Shown: positions 35,401-44,507, counted from the first letter of the stretch. The stretch is DNA of 64,000 bases from Erythrobacter sp. WG (GCF_026586795.1 NZ_JAPFGY010000010.1:1-64000); one strand, 5' to 3'. The notes: a model not told the origin generated them from the letters alone. Program-made: numbers and translations.

Positions 35401-37967
35401 ATGCGCTGCTTGCGCTGCCAATCGGCGATGACGCGCTTGAGTTCATCGAGCGCCTCGGGGTTGCGCAAGGTGGTGACGTCGCCGACATCCTCGCCCACCA
35501 CCAGCGCACGGACCATGCGCCGCATATACTTGCCGCTGCGGGTCTCGGGGAACTGCGAGACCTCGATGAAGTCCGCCGGGACCGCGACCGCGCCCTTTTC
35601 GGTGCGCACCAGATCGAACAGGCGGCGCTTGTCCTCATGCGTGAGCTTGCGCCCTGCGACAGGCACCACGAAGGCGAGCGGGGTCAGCCCCTTCTCGCGG
35701 TGCGGGGCGCCGACCACCAGCACGTTGCCGACCGGCGAATCCGGCGCGAGCGCCTTGTCGCGCAGCACCGCGCCTTCGATTTCTTCCGTGCCCATGCGGT
35801 GGCCCGAGACGTTGATCACGTCATCGCTCCGGCCATGCAGCGAGAACGATCCGTCGGGATGCTGGATCGCGAAGTCGCCTTGGGTATAGGCCCAGGCGCC
35901 CTTCCAGCGCTTCCAGTAGCCCTCCTCCCAGCGCTGGGCATCGCCGCGCCATTCCGGAGCGACGCGGCCATCCGCAACCTTGAAGCCCGCGATGTCGCCC
36001 CAGATGGTGCGCGCGAGGTAGGGGTAAGGCGCGGCGATCACGATTTCGCCCTTCTCGCCCGTTTCGGCCTTGCGCCAAGGCACGCCGCCGTCATCCGCCC
36101 GCGCGAAGGGGGCGACAGCCCCCGAGCGCGCGCCCTCGCCCGCCTCATCCTCGACCCACACATCGCCGACGATCCAGGGGAGCGGATAGGCATGCGCGTC
36201 GGGGCGCAGGGGAAAATCGTCATTCGCGAACATATGCGTCCACGCGATCCCGCCGTGCTCGGTCGCCCAGTAGGAGTTGATGTAGCGCGGGGTCACGTGC
36301 TCCATCCCGAAGGCCTGCACGCTCGGCGAGACAGGCTCGGCGCAGAAAGTCGCCACGCGCAGACCGCTCATGTCGTAGCGTTCGAGCTCGGCAAGGTTCG
36401 CCGGGTCGGACATGATCGACTTGAGGAACGTCACCCCGGCCTTGAAGATGCGCACCTTGTGCCGCTCGATCATCGAGGCGAAGCGGCCTGCGTGGGGGAA
36501 CACGGGAGAGCCTTCGGAGACCAGCGACGTCACCCGCGTCATCAGCGGCGCGCAGATCAGGTAGCTCTGCCCGGTGATCCAGCCCGGATCGGCGACCACG
36601 AACAGCGTGTCGCCGGGGCGCGCGTCGAAGCTCGCCGCCATCGTCTCGGCAACGCCCGCCGCATAGCCGTGGGAGTGGACGATACCCTTGGGCTTGCCGG
36701 TGCTGCCCGAGGTGTAGATGAAGAACATCGGGTAGTCGGCATCGACCGGCATCGGTTTCGAGGACGCCCAGATCGCGCGCACGAAATCGGCGTCGGGCAG
36801 CGCCATCAGCTCGGCTTCCGACTGCACCGCGAAGCCCGCTGCGCGGGCCTTCTCGAGCACCGTGGCGAAGGCCGCGTCGGTCAGCTCGTGGCTCCAGCGA
36901 TCGCGCTCCTCGCGCCAGATCATGTCGGGCTGGTTGGTGTGGCGAACCACGATCACCGCCTCGACCCGCGGCGGTAGCGTCACGAGGCTCGAGGCGATCG
37001 CGATCCGCACCCGCGCCGCATCCGCGCTGGTGATGCGGCCCTCCCCGCCCAGTTGGATCAGCGCCTTGCCCACGCCGCGCATCACGTCCGAGCGATCGAC
37101 CGTGATCTCCCCGGCCAGCGCCTCGCGCACGGCGGCAAGGATCGTCGCGTGGTCTTCCGCCGCCAGATCGAGATCGAGCCCGCCAAGGATGTCCAGCGCC
37201 GTCGTCACCGGCACGAAGTTGTCGAGCGCGGGGTCGGTGTAGGCGTTCTTGAAGGCGGCGACCTGCGCGTTCCGGTAGCTCCCGTCGCTGGTCACGATCA
37301 CCCGCGCCGCCGTGTCGGCGATGCGGTCCGAGAGGGTCTTGTCGGAAAAGCCGCCGAACACCGCCGTATAGACGACGCCCAAGCGCTTGGCCGCCTCGGT
37401 CCAGTAGATCTGCGGCACGATGCTCGGCATGTTCAAGGCCATGCGGTCGCCCGCCTTGAGGCCTAGCGCCTCCAGCGCCACGGCGCACTTCGCCACCTCC
37501 AGCAGCAAACGCTTGCGGCTGATCGTGAAGCAGTCGATCGGGGCGCCCTTGCCGCCGTTCGCGCTCATGTCCCAGCGGTCGCCCTCGAAGACCAGCGCCG
37601 CCTCGTCGCCGTGGCCGGCGAGCACGTGACGGTCGAGTTCGGAGAAGGCGGCATTGGTGCGCCCGCCGACGAACCAGCGCCAATGCGGCGGATTGCTGCC
37701 GTCGAAACCGGTGTGCCAGGGGGTGAAGCCTTCGGGCAGATCGGGCGCAACCGGCGCCGCGCTCGCGCCGTCCCAGCCGCGCCAGCGCCCGTCCGCGCCC
37801 TTCGCGAGCCACGCGCCCTCAGCGCCCACCTCGGCCACGAACCAGTGCATGTTGCGCGCGGCGATAGCGCCGTGGAAGGCGCCCGGATCGGCGAGCGCGG
37901 CGGCGCGCATCGCCTCCCAGTCGGCGCGGGTGCGCACCGGATTGGCCTGCAGGTCGTCGCCCTTCAC
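32460..37967 (-). CDS. pcs: Propionyl-CoA synthase (trifunctional)
   Basis: About 1835 aa, with three enzymes in a row. Residues 40-870 are an acyl-CoA synthetase with IYTSGSTGKPKG near 417-427 and PETRSGKYMRR. Residues 880-1180 are an enoyl-CoA hydratase with VQGVALGGGMEFALA. Residues 1300-1830 are an MDR-type acrylyl-CoA reductase with VEGAATGTGLDA. Together they convert 3-hydroxypropionate, CoA, ATP and NADPH to propionyl-CoA while channelling acrylyl-CoA. Length and order match Chloroflexus propionyl-CoA synthase. The start is uncertain: I used the GTG at 37967 just before the conserved region; the frame is open to an ATG at 38108. Confidence 0.92.
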   Translation of the reverse strand: MKGDDLQANPVRTRADWEAMRAAALADPGAFHGAIAARNMHWFVAEVGAEGAWLAKGADGRWRGWDGASAAPVAPDLPEGFTPWHTGFDGSNPPHWRWFVGGRTNAAFSELDRHVLAGHGDEAALVFEGDRWDMSANGGKGAPIDCFTISRKRLLLEVAKCAVALEALGLKAGDRMALNMPSIVPQIYWTEAAKRLGVVYTAVFGGFSDKTLSDRIADTAARVIVTSDGSYRNAQVAAFKNAYTDPALDNFVPVTTALDILGGLDLDLAAEDHATILAAVREALAGEITVDRSDVMRGVGKALIQLGGEGRITSADAARVRIAIASSLVTLPPRVEAVIVVRHTNQPDMIWREERDRWSHELTDAAFATVLEKARAAGFAVQSEAELMALPDADFVRAIWASSKPMPVDADYPMFFIYTSGSTGKPKGIVHSHGYAAGVAETMAASFDARPGDTLFVVADPGWITGQSYLICAPLMTRVTSLVSEGSPVFPHAGRFASMIERHKVRIFKAGVTFLKSIMSDPANLAELERYDMSGLRVATFCAEPVSPSVQAFGMEHVTPRYINSYWATEHGGIAWTHMFANDDFPLRPDAHAYPLPWIVGDVWVEDEAGEGARSGAVAPFARADDGGVPWRKAETGEKGEIVIAAPYPYLARTIWGDIAGFKVADGRVAPEWRGDAQRWEEGYWKRWKGAWAYTQGDFAIQHPDGSFSLHGRSDDVINVSGHRMGTEEIEGAVLRDKALAPDSPVGNVLVVGAPHREKGLTPLAFVVPVAGRKLTHEDKRRLFDLVRTEKGAVAVPADFIEVSQFPETRSGKYMRRMVRALVVGEDVGDVTTLRNPEALDELKRVIADWQRKQRMSDEQALFDRHRYFLVQYNTVAPGKQVATVTVTNPPVNALNERAIDELVLVTSTLARDDSVVAVVFTGEGTSSFVAGADIRQMLEEIHTVDEAMVLPNNAHLAFRTIESMNKPCVAAVQGVALGGGMEFALACHYRIAEPVARFGQPEIRLRLLPGYGGTQRLPRLLADRRGAEGVRDALDLILGGRSITAEAAADIGLVDELVDGAQDALSAAHAAVRDFVRRGPASALGCAFAERQGATVRWEEASEVDLDAVLEDAFLQRILRQLAWAGRDVAGARALDAVRTGLEHGITAGTEREARLFAEAIVDPEGGKTGIRQFMDKVAPPLPVRRDGVWIDAEHEMRAQALEAAGDLLPVGAPFYPGVTPIPPWQYAFGIARDPDTGQPRFGPPASHEKELIVKVPEPAPNEALLYMLTSEVNFNDIWALTGIPVSPFDAHEEDVQITGSGGIALVAALGSETRAQGRIKVGDLVTVYSGTNDLLSPLVGNDPMYADFSIQGYETETGSHAQFLTVQAPQMHKVPPDLTLEQAGSYVLNLGTIARCLFTTLQIAPGRTLFVEGAATGTGLDALRSSVRTGLQVTGLVSSEERAQFITKVQGAVGAINRKDARFADLYTVVPEDKAEAIAWEAAGAPLIEAYKALNGGKLADYVVSHAGETAFPRSFQLLAEGGTLAFYGASSGYHFSFMGKPGTASPEEMLRRAALRGGEAVLIFYGPGSSELLDETGLEMIEAARRFNARSVIATTTDGQREFLQSLGLEDAIEGIVSLESIRRREGANFHWPDTMPRLPDAKADIEVFKAAVRDYQDRVMKPFGSAVGKILRSPDNPRGSPDLVFERAGQDTLGISTSLVKPFTGRVIFAEDLTGCRFTFYAPQVWTRQRRIYMPTAQIFGTHLCNAYEVARMNDMIAAGLLEVTEPEVVPWDGLPEAHQAMWDNRHTGSTYVVNHALPEMGLRSRDALLEAWAAQGAAQVAAPSDTEPEA

Positions 37968-38196
37968 GGGCAGCTCGGTGACAGAAATGGCCTCGTCCCC
38001 CAATGTGGCGTGGCCCGCAGCGCGTATCCCCCCGCACGGCGGCACCGGAGCAAAATTACACGTCCTGCGGCGGCTCGGCAAGAATATGCCAAACCGCCGC
38101 ACGTCCACACAACGCGGCCTGCCCGGAAGGGTTCCCCTGCCCCGGCCGATCTTACCGGAGGGGCCCGGCTAACGGTTTGTCAACCATGCAACCCCT

Positions 38197-40446
38197 ATGA
38201 GCAACGACAGGGGCAGGTCCGCTGCGAGCGGTCGGCCCGGCACGAGGACCAGTATGGCACTTGGGTTTCGCAGATCGGCGCGCGAGGACACTCGCGACAG
38301 CAACAAGGGGCATAGCGCCCCGACGGGCGCACGGCCCGATCGCAGCGCCGTGCTCGGCGAGGTCGAGGAACTCGGCATCGGGATGTTCTGGGCGACCGAC
38401 GCCGAGGACAAGCTGACCTTTCTTTCGCAGCGCGCGCTCGCCGATCTCGGCGTCGAGGCCGACACGCTGATCGGCAGCCCGGTCGTCAAGCTCTTCCAGG
38501 ACGTCGAGGACGAACACGCCACCACCGCGCAGCGCAACCTCGCCTTCAAGCTGCGCGCCCGCTCCAAGCTCGACGAGCAGATCGTGCAGGTCACCACCGC
38601 GCGCGGCCACACCCGCTGGTGGCGGATCAATGGCCGCCCGCTGCTGGATGCGCAGGGCAATTTCCAGGGCTATCGCGGCAGCGCCGTCGATATTTCGGCG
38701 CAATATGCCTACGAGACCCAGGTCGCGCGCCAGTCGCAGGTCGACGAGCTGACCGGGCTTGCCAACCGCCGCAAGCTCAAGGAACGGCTGACCGCGATGC
38801 TCGCCGCCTTCCGGGTGTCCCAGCGGTCCTGCGCGCTGATGATGCTCGATCTCGACCGCTTCAAGCAGGTCAACGACACGATGGGCCACCCGGCTGGCGA
38901 CGAGCTGCTGAAGCAGGTCGCCTCCCGCCTGCAATCGATCGTCAAGGATGCCGGCGAAGTCGGTCGCCTGGGCGGCGACGAGTTCCAGGTCCTGCTGCCC
39001 GACATGGACGATCGCGGCGCCCTGGGCGAGCTTGCCAACCGCATCGTGCAATCGATCTCGCAGCCCTACCAGATCAACGGCCGGCGCGCGATCATCGGCA
39101 CCTCGGTCGGCATCGCCATCGCCCCTTACGACGGGGTGGAGGCCGACGAACTGACGCGGGCGGCCGATATGGCGCTCTATTCCGCCAAGGAAACGCGCAG
39201 CGGCATCTTCTGCTTCTTCACCAGCGAGCTGCGCGATGCGGCCTCCAAGACCGCCAAGATCGGCGACCGCCTGCGCGACGCGGTCGACAAGGGGGACCTG
39301 AGGCTTGCCTACCAGCCGCTGGTCAATCCCGAGACCAACGAGGTCAAGTGCTTCGAGGCGCTGCTGCGCTGGCACGACGAGGAAGAGGGCAACATCAGCC
39401 CGGCCCACTTCATCCCCATCGCCGAGAACGACGATCTCATCATCAAGCTGGGCGAGATGGCGCTGCGCCAGGCCTGCACCGATGCGATGGCCTGGCCCGA
39501 AACGGTCCGTGTCGCGGTCAACGTCTCGGCCAAGCAGTTCGTGCGTCCCGGCTTCAAGAAGACGGTGGCAGGCGCGCTCGAAGCTTCGGGCCTGCCGCCG
39601 CAGCGGCTCGAGCTCGAGATCACCGAGAGCGTGTTCGTGGGCGACCTCGAGAGCGTCGATGCGATCTTCCGCGATATGAAGAAACTCGGCGTGCGCCTCG
39701 CGCTCGACGATTTCGGCACGGGCTATTCCTCGCTCGGCTATCTGAAGCACGGTCATTTCGACAAGATCAAGATCGACCAGAGCTTCGTGCGCGGCTGCAC
39801 CGAGAACGGCGACATCAACCCTGCGATCATCGCCGCGATCGTGGCCCTGGCCAAGGCGCTGGGGATGGAGACGGTCGCCGAAGGGGTCGAGGCGATGGAC
39901 GAGCTCCAGCTGGTGCGCGAACGCGGCGCCGACCTGGTGCAGGGCTACATTTTTTCCAAGCCCATGACCCAGGACGAGGTGATCGCGCGGTTCGAGGGCG
40001 AGAATGCCGAATTCAAGCCGAGCGGACCGCCGCGCCACCGTTCCGAGCGTATCACCATCTTCCGCAAGGTCGGGTTGATCCACGAGGACCACTATTACGA
40101 CGTGATCCTCAGGAACTTGTCCAAGACCGGCGCGCGCATCAATGGCCTTGCCGGGGTGCCGGTGGGCACCGACGTGGTGCTCGATCTGGGCCACGGGCAG
40201 CTGGTGGTGAGCAAGGTGGTCAACGCCACCGAGAACAGCCAGGGCCTCAAGTTCGAGACCAACCTCATTTCCGACGGTACCGGCGGGTTCATGACCCGGC
40301 ACCGCATCTCGCCCTATTCGCTCGCCGAGGCGGGCATCCCGCTGGCGGCGCTGGGCGCGGGCGCCTTCCCGCTCGCCAAGTGGCGCGAGGCGAACAAGAG
40401 CGTGCCCAAGTTCATCCAGCTGGAACTGAGCGCGCCGGGGCTTTAG
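38197..40446 (+). CDS. PAS-GGDEF-EAL-PilZ signalling protein
   Basis: A 749-aa cytoplasmic c-di-GMP protein. A PAS-like sensor lies at 50-165, then a diguanylate cyclase domain with intact GGDEF (259-263), a phosphodiesterase domain with EALLRW (EAL at 387-389), and a C-terminal PilZ-like domain (RHRSERIT, then NLSKTGARI) that binds c-di-GMP. Both catalytic motifs look functional. The PilZ tail could give feedback from the product. There are no membrane helices. It is divergent from pcs. The ATG at 38197 has no strong ribosome-binding site; Met20 is the next candidate. Confidence 0.88.
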   Translation: MSNDRGRSAASGRPGTRTSMALGFRRSAREDTRDSNKGHSAPTGARPDRSAVLGEVEELGIGMFWATDAEDKLTFLSQRALADLGVEADTLIGSPVVKLFQDVEDEHATTAQRNLAFKLRARSKLDEQIVQVTTARGHTRWWRINGRPLLDAQGNFQGYRGSAVDISAQYAYETQVARQSQVDELTGLANRRKLKERLTAMLAAFRVSQRSCALMMLDLDRFKQVNDTMGHPAGDELLKQVASRLQSIVKDAGEVGRLGGDEFQVLLPDMDDRGALGELANRIVQSISQPYQINGRRAIIGTSVGIAIAPYDGVEADELTRAADMALYSAKETRSGIFCFFTSELRDAASKTAKIGDRLRDAVDKGDLRLAYQPLVNPETNEVKCFEALLRWHDEEEGNISPAHFIPIAENDDLIIKLGEMALRQACTDAMAWPETVRVAVNVSAKQFVRPGFKKTVAGALEASGLPPQRLELEITESVFVGDLESVDAIFRDMKKLGVRLALDDFGTGYSSLGYLKHGHFDKIKIDQSFVRGCTENGDINPAIIAAIVALAKALGMETVAEGVEAMDELQLVRERGADLVQGYIFSKPMTQDEVIARFEGENAEFKPSGPPRHRSERITIFRKVGLIHEDHYYDVILRNLSKTGARINGLAGVPVGTDVVLDLGHGQLVVSKVVNATENSQGLKFETNLISDGTGGFMTRHRISPYSLAEAGIPLAALGAGAFPLAKWREANKSVPKFIQLELSAPGL

Positions 40447-40583
40447 GGCGGTTTTCCGACTTGGGGCGAGCCGGCGCTTGCCGGGGTGTCGCGCAGCCCT
40501 TCCCCCCCGCCAGACCCCCGCCAGCCCCCGGCCAGACCCCCTCCAGCCTGCCGCAGATGGCCGCTTGCAGGGCATTGTGGCGG

Positions 40584-40599
40584 TGTTTCACGTGAAACA
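40584..40599. promoter_or_regulatory. parS: parS centromere site (perfect palindrome)
   Basis: TGTTTCACGTGAAACA, identical to the bacterial chromosomal ParB-binding consensus, stands alone in the intergenic space between the GGDEF/EAL gene and queF. Chromosomal parS sites cluster around oriC, so this segment probably lies in the origin-proximal part of the chromosome. It should be bound by the host ParB rather than the long ParB-like protein of the element. Confidence 0.93.
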
Positions 40600-40623
40600 T
40601 CGCCTCTCCGGCAACCGGCCGCT

Positions 40624-41091
40624 TCAGCCGCGACCGCGATAGGCTTGCACGCCCTGGTCGGGCAGCCACAAGTCCTCGGGCGGCTTGCCCGATTGCCAGA
40701 AGACGTCGATCGGGATGCCCCCGCGCGGATACCAGTAGCCGCCGATCCTGAGCCACTTCGGCCGCATCTCCGCGTTGAGGCGGACCCCGATGCCGACCGT
40801 CACATCCTCGTGGAACCCATTGTGATTCCTGAAGGAACCGAGGAACAGCTTGAGGCTCTTGCTCTCGACGATGGTGTCGCGGGGCACGTAGTCGATGACG
40901 AGGTGCGCGAAATCGGGCTGGCTGGTGACCGGGCACAGCGAGGTGAACTCGGGCGCCGCGAAGCGCACGAGGTAGGTGAGCCCGGGCCGCGGGTTGGGCA
41001 CGTAGTCGAGCACCGCCGCCTCGGGCGAGGCGGGCAGCGGGGTGTCGCGCCCCAGGAACTGCGGCGTGTTGGAGGGGGGTGTGCTTTCCAT
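40624..41091 (-). CDS. queF: 7-cyano-7-deazaguanine (preQ0) reductase
   Basis: A 155-aa single-domain QueF of the short type. It reduces preQ0 to preQ1 with NADPH in queuosine tRNA modification. Signatures are [11 protein letters not shown], with the catalytic Cys of the thioimide, and [21 protein letters not shown]. Sequence upstream of the ATG at 41091 in the longer frame is unlike the family, so this start is preferred. No other queuosine gene is next to it. Confidence 0.93.
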   Translation of the reverse strand: MESTPPSNTPQFLGRDTPLPASPEAAVLDYVPNPRPGLTYLVRFAAPEFTSLCPVTSQPDFAHLVIDYVPRDTIVESKSLKLFLGSFRNHNGFHEDVTVGIGVRLNAEMRPKWLRIGGYWYPRGGIPIDVFWQSGKPPEDLWLPDQGVQAYRGRG

Positions 41092-41246
41092 GCCGCGCTG
41101 TTGCCCCGATCCAACCCGCCGCGCAAGCGCCAAGCTGGACGAGGTGCGGGGATGCCCCCTATGTGGGACAGCGCCGGTTCACCCCAGACCCGGCACAGCA
41201 GCGCCGCCCTGCCCGACCGAGCCGACCCACCGAGCCAGATCACCGC

Positions 41247-42398
41247 ATGACCCTGCCCCCCGCCCGCCCCGCCCTTCGCCGTTGTCTCGCCGCCGCCGCC
41301 CTCCTCGCCGCCGTGCCGCTGGCGGCGCAGGAGAGCCCCGGAAGCTTCACCCTGCCGCCGCCGAGCCCCACGCCGACCCCGCCGCCCGCCGGCCCCGAGG
41401 ACGAGCGCGCCGGCGTCACCATCCCCCCGCGCCCGATCCCGACCGCAACGCCCACGCCGCGCCCCGCCACGGCGCCGAGCCCGCTGCCGACCCTCGCGCC
41501 CGAGCCGGTCCCCACCATCGCACAGCCCGCCCCCGTGCGCTCTGCACCAACCGCTGCGCCGTCTCCCACGACCTCGCTTCCCGGCCCGGTGGCAACGGGG
41601 AGCAGCTCGGCCGCGACGGCGACAGCGGCGCCGCAGCCTGCGGTGGATGGCAACCAAGACACGGTCTTTCCGCCCCCCGCACCGCCGACGCTACCCGGCA
41701 CATCGCCCCAAGCCCTGCCCGACTTCGCCGCTCCTGCCGAGACCGCGGATGCGCCTGCCACCCTGCCCGAGTGGTGGCCGCTGGCGGCGGCGGGGCTCGG
41801 CGGGCTGGCGCTGCTCGGCGGCGGCGCGCTCCTGTGGCGGCGCCGCAGGCCCCGGGTGCTGCGCCTCGCCGCGCCCTCGGCCATCGACCCGGCAGGTGCG
41901 GAGGCGCAGCCCGATCTCACCCGCCTTGACCTCGCGCTCGAGATTACCGGGGCGACCCGCAGCCTGATGCGCTTCACGATCGGCTATCGGCTGACCGTCG
42001 CGAACCGTTCGGGCCGGGCGGTGCAGGACCTCAAGATCGCGGTGCAGCTCGCCTGCGCGCGCGCGGCGGGGGGCAGCGGCCCCTCGGCGGGGGCGGCGCA
42101 GGGGCTGAGCGACATCGCGCGGGTCGGCCCGCACCAGGCGCAGGGCGTCACCGGCGAGATTCAGCTCCCCCTGTCCGCGATCGCTCCGCTGCGGCAGGGC
42201 AGCACGCCGCTGTTCATCCCGCTGGTCCACGTCACGATCGAGGGCGCCGGCCAGCCCGCGCTGACCCGCACCTTCGTCGTCGGGCCGCGCAGCGCGAGCG
42301 GGCGGGTGCATCCGATCACGCTCGACCAGCCGCCCGGCAGCATTGCCGGGCTTGTCGCACAGCCCGTCGCGCCGCCGCCCGCCTCCGCCGCAGCCTGA
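41247..42398 (+). CDS. Exported Pro-rich protein with single membrane anchor
   Basis: A 383-aa protein. It has a signal peptide (residues 1-27, ending LAAQ), a Pro/Thr/Ala-rich low-complexity stretch (30-160), one membrane helix (WWPLAAAGLGGLALLGGGAL, about 175-195) followed by RRRRP, then a 170-residue cytoplasmic domain with LEITGATRSLMRFTIGYRL. The topology suggests a surface or periplasmic stalk with an inner domain. No family recognised. It is 49 bases ahead of sseA on the same strand. Confidence 0.7.
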   Translation: MTLPPARPALRRCLAAAALLAAVPLAAQESPGSFTLPPPSPTPTPPPAGPEDERAGVTIPPRPIPTATPTPRPATAPSPLPTLAPEPVPTIAQPAPVRSAPTAAPSPTTSLPGPVATGSSSAATATAAPQPAVDGNQDTVFPPPAPPTLPGTSPQALPDFAAPAETADAPATLPEWWPLAAAGLGGLALLGGGALLWRRRRPRVLRLAAPSAIDPAGAEAQPDLTRLDLALEITGATRSLMRFTIGYRLTVANRSGRAVQDLKIAVQLACARAAGGSGPSAGAAQGLSDIARVGPHQAQGVTGEIQLPLSAIAPLRQGSTPLFIPLVHVTIEGAGQPALTRTFVVGPRSASGRVHPITLDQPPGSIAGLVAQPVAPPPASAAA

Positions 42399-42447
42399 GC
42401 GCCGGCGCGCTTTGCACCGGGCGCACTTGCACGCTAGGCTCGCGGCC

Positions 42448-43320
42448 ATGACCACGCTCCCCGCCCCGCTCGTGACCTCCGACTGGCTCGCCGAACACCT
42501 CGCCGACCCGCACATCGCGGTGCTCGATGCCTCGCTTCACCTCCCTGCCGCGGCGCGCGACGCGGGCGAGGAGTTCGCCGTCGGGCACATCCCGGGCGCA
42601 CGGTTCCTCGACCTTGCGAGCCTTGTCGACCGCAACTCCCCGGTGCCCGCCGCCCTGCCCCGCCCGGAGCAGCTCGCCGAGCGGCTGGCGAGCCTCGGCG
42701 TGGCGCCCGGCGACGGCATCGTCCTCTATGACGACAGCGCGATCCGCACCGCCGCTCGCGGGTGGTTCATGCTGACGTCGAGCGGCTGGTCCAACGTCGC
42801 GATCCTCGACGGTGGCCTCGGCAAGTGGCGCGAGGAAGGCCGCGCGCTGGAGAGCGGCGGGGCCGAGGTCGCTCCGGCATCCCCCGCCAACCTCTCCGCC
42901 CCCGAGCGGGTGCGCACCAAGGCCGATATGCTCGCCAATATCGACAGCCGCGCCGAACAGGTGCTCGACGCGCGCGGCGCCGACCGGGTCTATGGGACGG
43001 GCGTCGACCCGGTCCATGGCGTGCCCAACGGGCGCATCCCCGGCGCGCGCAACCTGCCTTACACCGCGCTGTTCGAGGCGGACGGGACCTACAAGAGCCC
43101 CGACGCCTTGCGTGCGGCCTTCGCGGAGGCCGGGATCGACCTTGCCCGGCCCGTCACCACCACCTGCGGCAGCGGCGTCACCGCCAGCGTGCTGCTGTTC
43201 GCCATGCACCTCCTTGGCAAGCAGGATACCGCACTCTACGACGGGAGCTGGAGCGAATGGGGCGCGGACCCCGCCACGCCCAAGGCCCAAGGCCCCGATC
43301 CGGAGCGCCCCGAGGCATGA
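42448..43320 (+). CDS. sseA: 3-mercaptopyruvate sulfurtransferase
   Basis: A 290-aa protein with two rhodanese domains. The C-terminal one holds Cys240 in CGSGVTAS, the active loop of 3-mercaptopyruvate sulfurtransferases rather than of thiosulfate-type rhodanese (CRKGVTA type). It moves sulfur from mercaptopyruvate to cyanide or thiols. The N-terminal domain has GHIPGARFLDLASL. Its stop overlaps the metC start (ATGA), so it belongs to a sulfur-metabolism operon. Confidence 0.88.
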   Translation: MTTLPAPLVTSDWLAEHLADPHIAVLDASLHLPAAARDAGEEFAVGHIPGARFLDLASLVDRNSPVPAALPRPEQLAERLASLGVAPGDGIVLYDDSAIRTAARGWFMLTSSGWSNVAILDGGLGKWREEGRALESGGAEVAPASPANLSAPERVRTKADMLANIDSRAEQVLDARGADRVYGTGVDPVHGVPNGRIPGARNLPYTALFEADGTYKSPDALRAAFAEAGIDLARPVTTTCGSGVTASVLLFAMHLLGKQDTALYDGSWSEWGADPATPKAQGPDPERPEA

Positions 43321-44507
43321 GCGACGGCGGCGATCACAAGGACCTGCGGCCCGCCACCCGCCTCGTCCACGGCGGCCGCCGCAAGGAGTGGACCGGCCCG
43401 GTGGTCAACCCGCCGGTGTGGCGCGCCTCGACCCATCTCTACGCCAGCGACGCCGAGCGGCAGGCGGCGGGCGGCAACAATGCCGACGGGCAGTTCTTCT
43501 ACGGTCGTCGCGGCGCACCGACCCAGTGGGCGCTCGCCGAGGCGCTGACGCAGATCGAGCCGGGCGCGCACGGCACGGTGCTCTACCCGAGCGGGGTGGC
43601 GGCGATCGCCGGCGCGATGCTCGCCGTCCTTGCGCCGGGCGACCGGCTGCTGATGAGCGACAACGCCTATGACCCCACCCGCAGCATGGCGACGGGTCTG
43701 CTGGCGCGGCTGGGCGTGACGACCGAATTCTTCGACCCGCGCGACATCGCGGCCTACCGCGCCCTGTTCGCCGCGCCGGTCAAGGCGGTGTGGCTCGAGA
43801 GCCCCGGAAGCCTCACCTTCGAGGTCTGCGACATCCCCGCGCTCGCCGGTATCGCCCGCGAGCACGGGGCCGTCACCCTGCTCGACAACACCTGGGCGAG
43901 CCCGCTCGGCTTTTCGGGGCTGACCCACGGCTGCGACATCGTGATGATGAGCCTCTCCAAGCACGTCGGCGGGCATTCCGACCTGATGATGGGCTCGGCG
44001 AGCGCGGGCAAGCGCTGGTACACGGCGCTGCGCCGCGTCAGCCACGAGCTGGGTCAAGTGGTCTCGCCCGACGACGCGGCCTTGGCGGCGCGGGGCCTGA
44101 GGACGATGGGCGTGCGGCTCGCGGCGCAGACCGCCTCGGCGCTGAAGGTGGCCGAATGGCTGGAAGCGCAGCCGCAGGTCTCGCAAGTGCTCTGCCCGCT
44201 CCTCCCCTCGCATCCCGGCCATGGCCTGTGGAAGCGCGACTTCGCCGGCGGGTGCGGGCTCTTCGCCTTCGTGCTGGCGAGCGAGGACCCGGCCGCCTCG
44301 GCGCGGGTCTCCGATGCGCTCGCGCTGTTCGGCAACGGCTATTCGTGGGGCGGGTTCGAGAGCCTTGCACTGCCGATTGCTCCGAAGTCCTACCGCTCGG
44401 TCATGCCCTGCCCGACTGGCGGGCGCCCCGCCCTGCGCCTGTCGATCGGCCTCGAGGACCCCGAGGACTTGATCGCCGATCTGGCGCAGGCGCTGGCGCG
44501 CGCGTGA
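43317..44507 (+). CDS. metC: Cystathionine beta-lyase
   Basis: A 396-aa PLP enzyme of the Cys/Met metabolism family. It cleaves cystathionine to homocysteine, pyruvate and ammonia in methionine synthesis. Lys215 in SLSKHVGGHSD is the PLP-binding lysine, and LLDNTWASPLGF and YPSGVAAI are further family signatures. It overlaps sseA at the start and the mscS-like gene by one base at the end. A gamma-lyase role is less likely because of the beta-lyase-like GHSDLMMG context. Confidence 0.88.
   Translation: MSDGGDHKDLRPATRLVHGGRRKEWTGPVVNPPVWRASTHLYASDAERQAAGGNNADGQFFYGRRGAPTQWALAEALTQIEPGAHGTVLYPSGVAAIAGAMLAVLAPGDRLLMSDNAYDPTRSMATGLLARLGVTTEFFDPRDIAAYRALFAAPVKAVWLESPGSLTFEVCDIPALAGIAREHGAVTLLDNTWASPLGFSGLTHGCDIVMMSLSKHVGGHSDLMMGSASAGKRWYTALRRVSHELGQVVSPDDAALAARGLRTMGVRLAAQTASALKVAEWLEAQPQVSQVLCPLLPSHPGHGLWKRDFAGGCGLFAFVLASEDPAASARVSDALALFGNGYSWGGFESLALPIAPKSYRSVMPCPTGGRPALRLSIGLEDPEDLIADLAQALARA

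Noticed and set aside
34089-36977. Long open frame opposite pcs
   Set aside because: Antisense shadow of propionyl-CoA synthase with the same artefactual composition.
38152-40575. 807-codon reverse frame over the GGDEF/EAL gene
   Set aside because: Shadow of a gene with intact GGDEF and EAL motifs.
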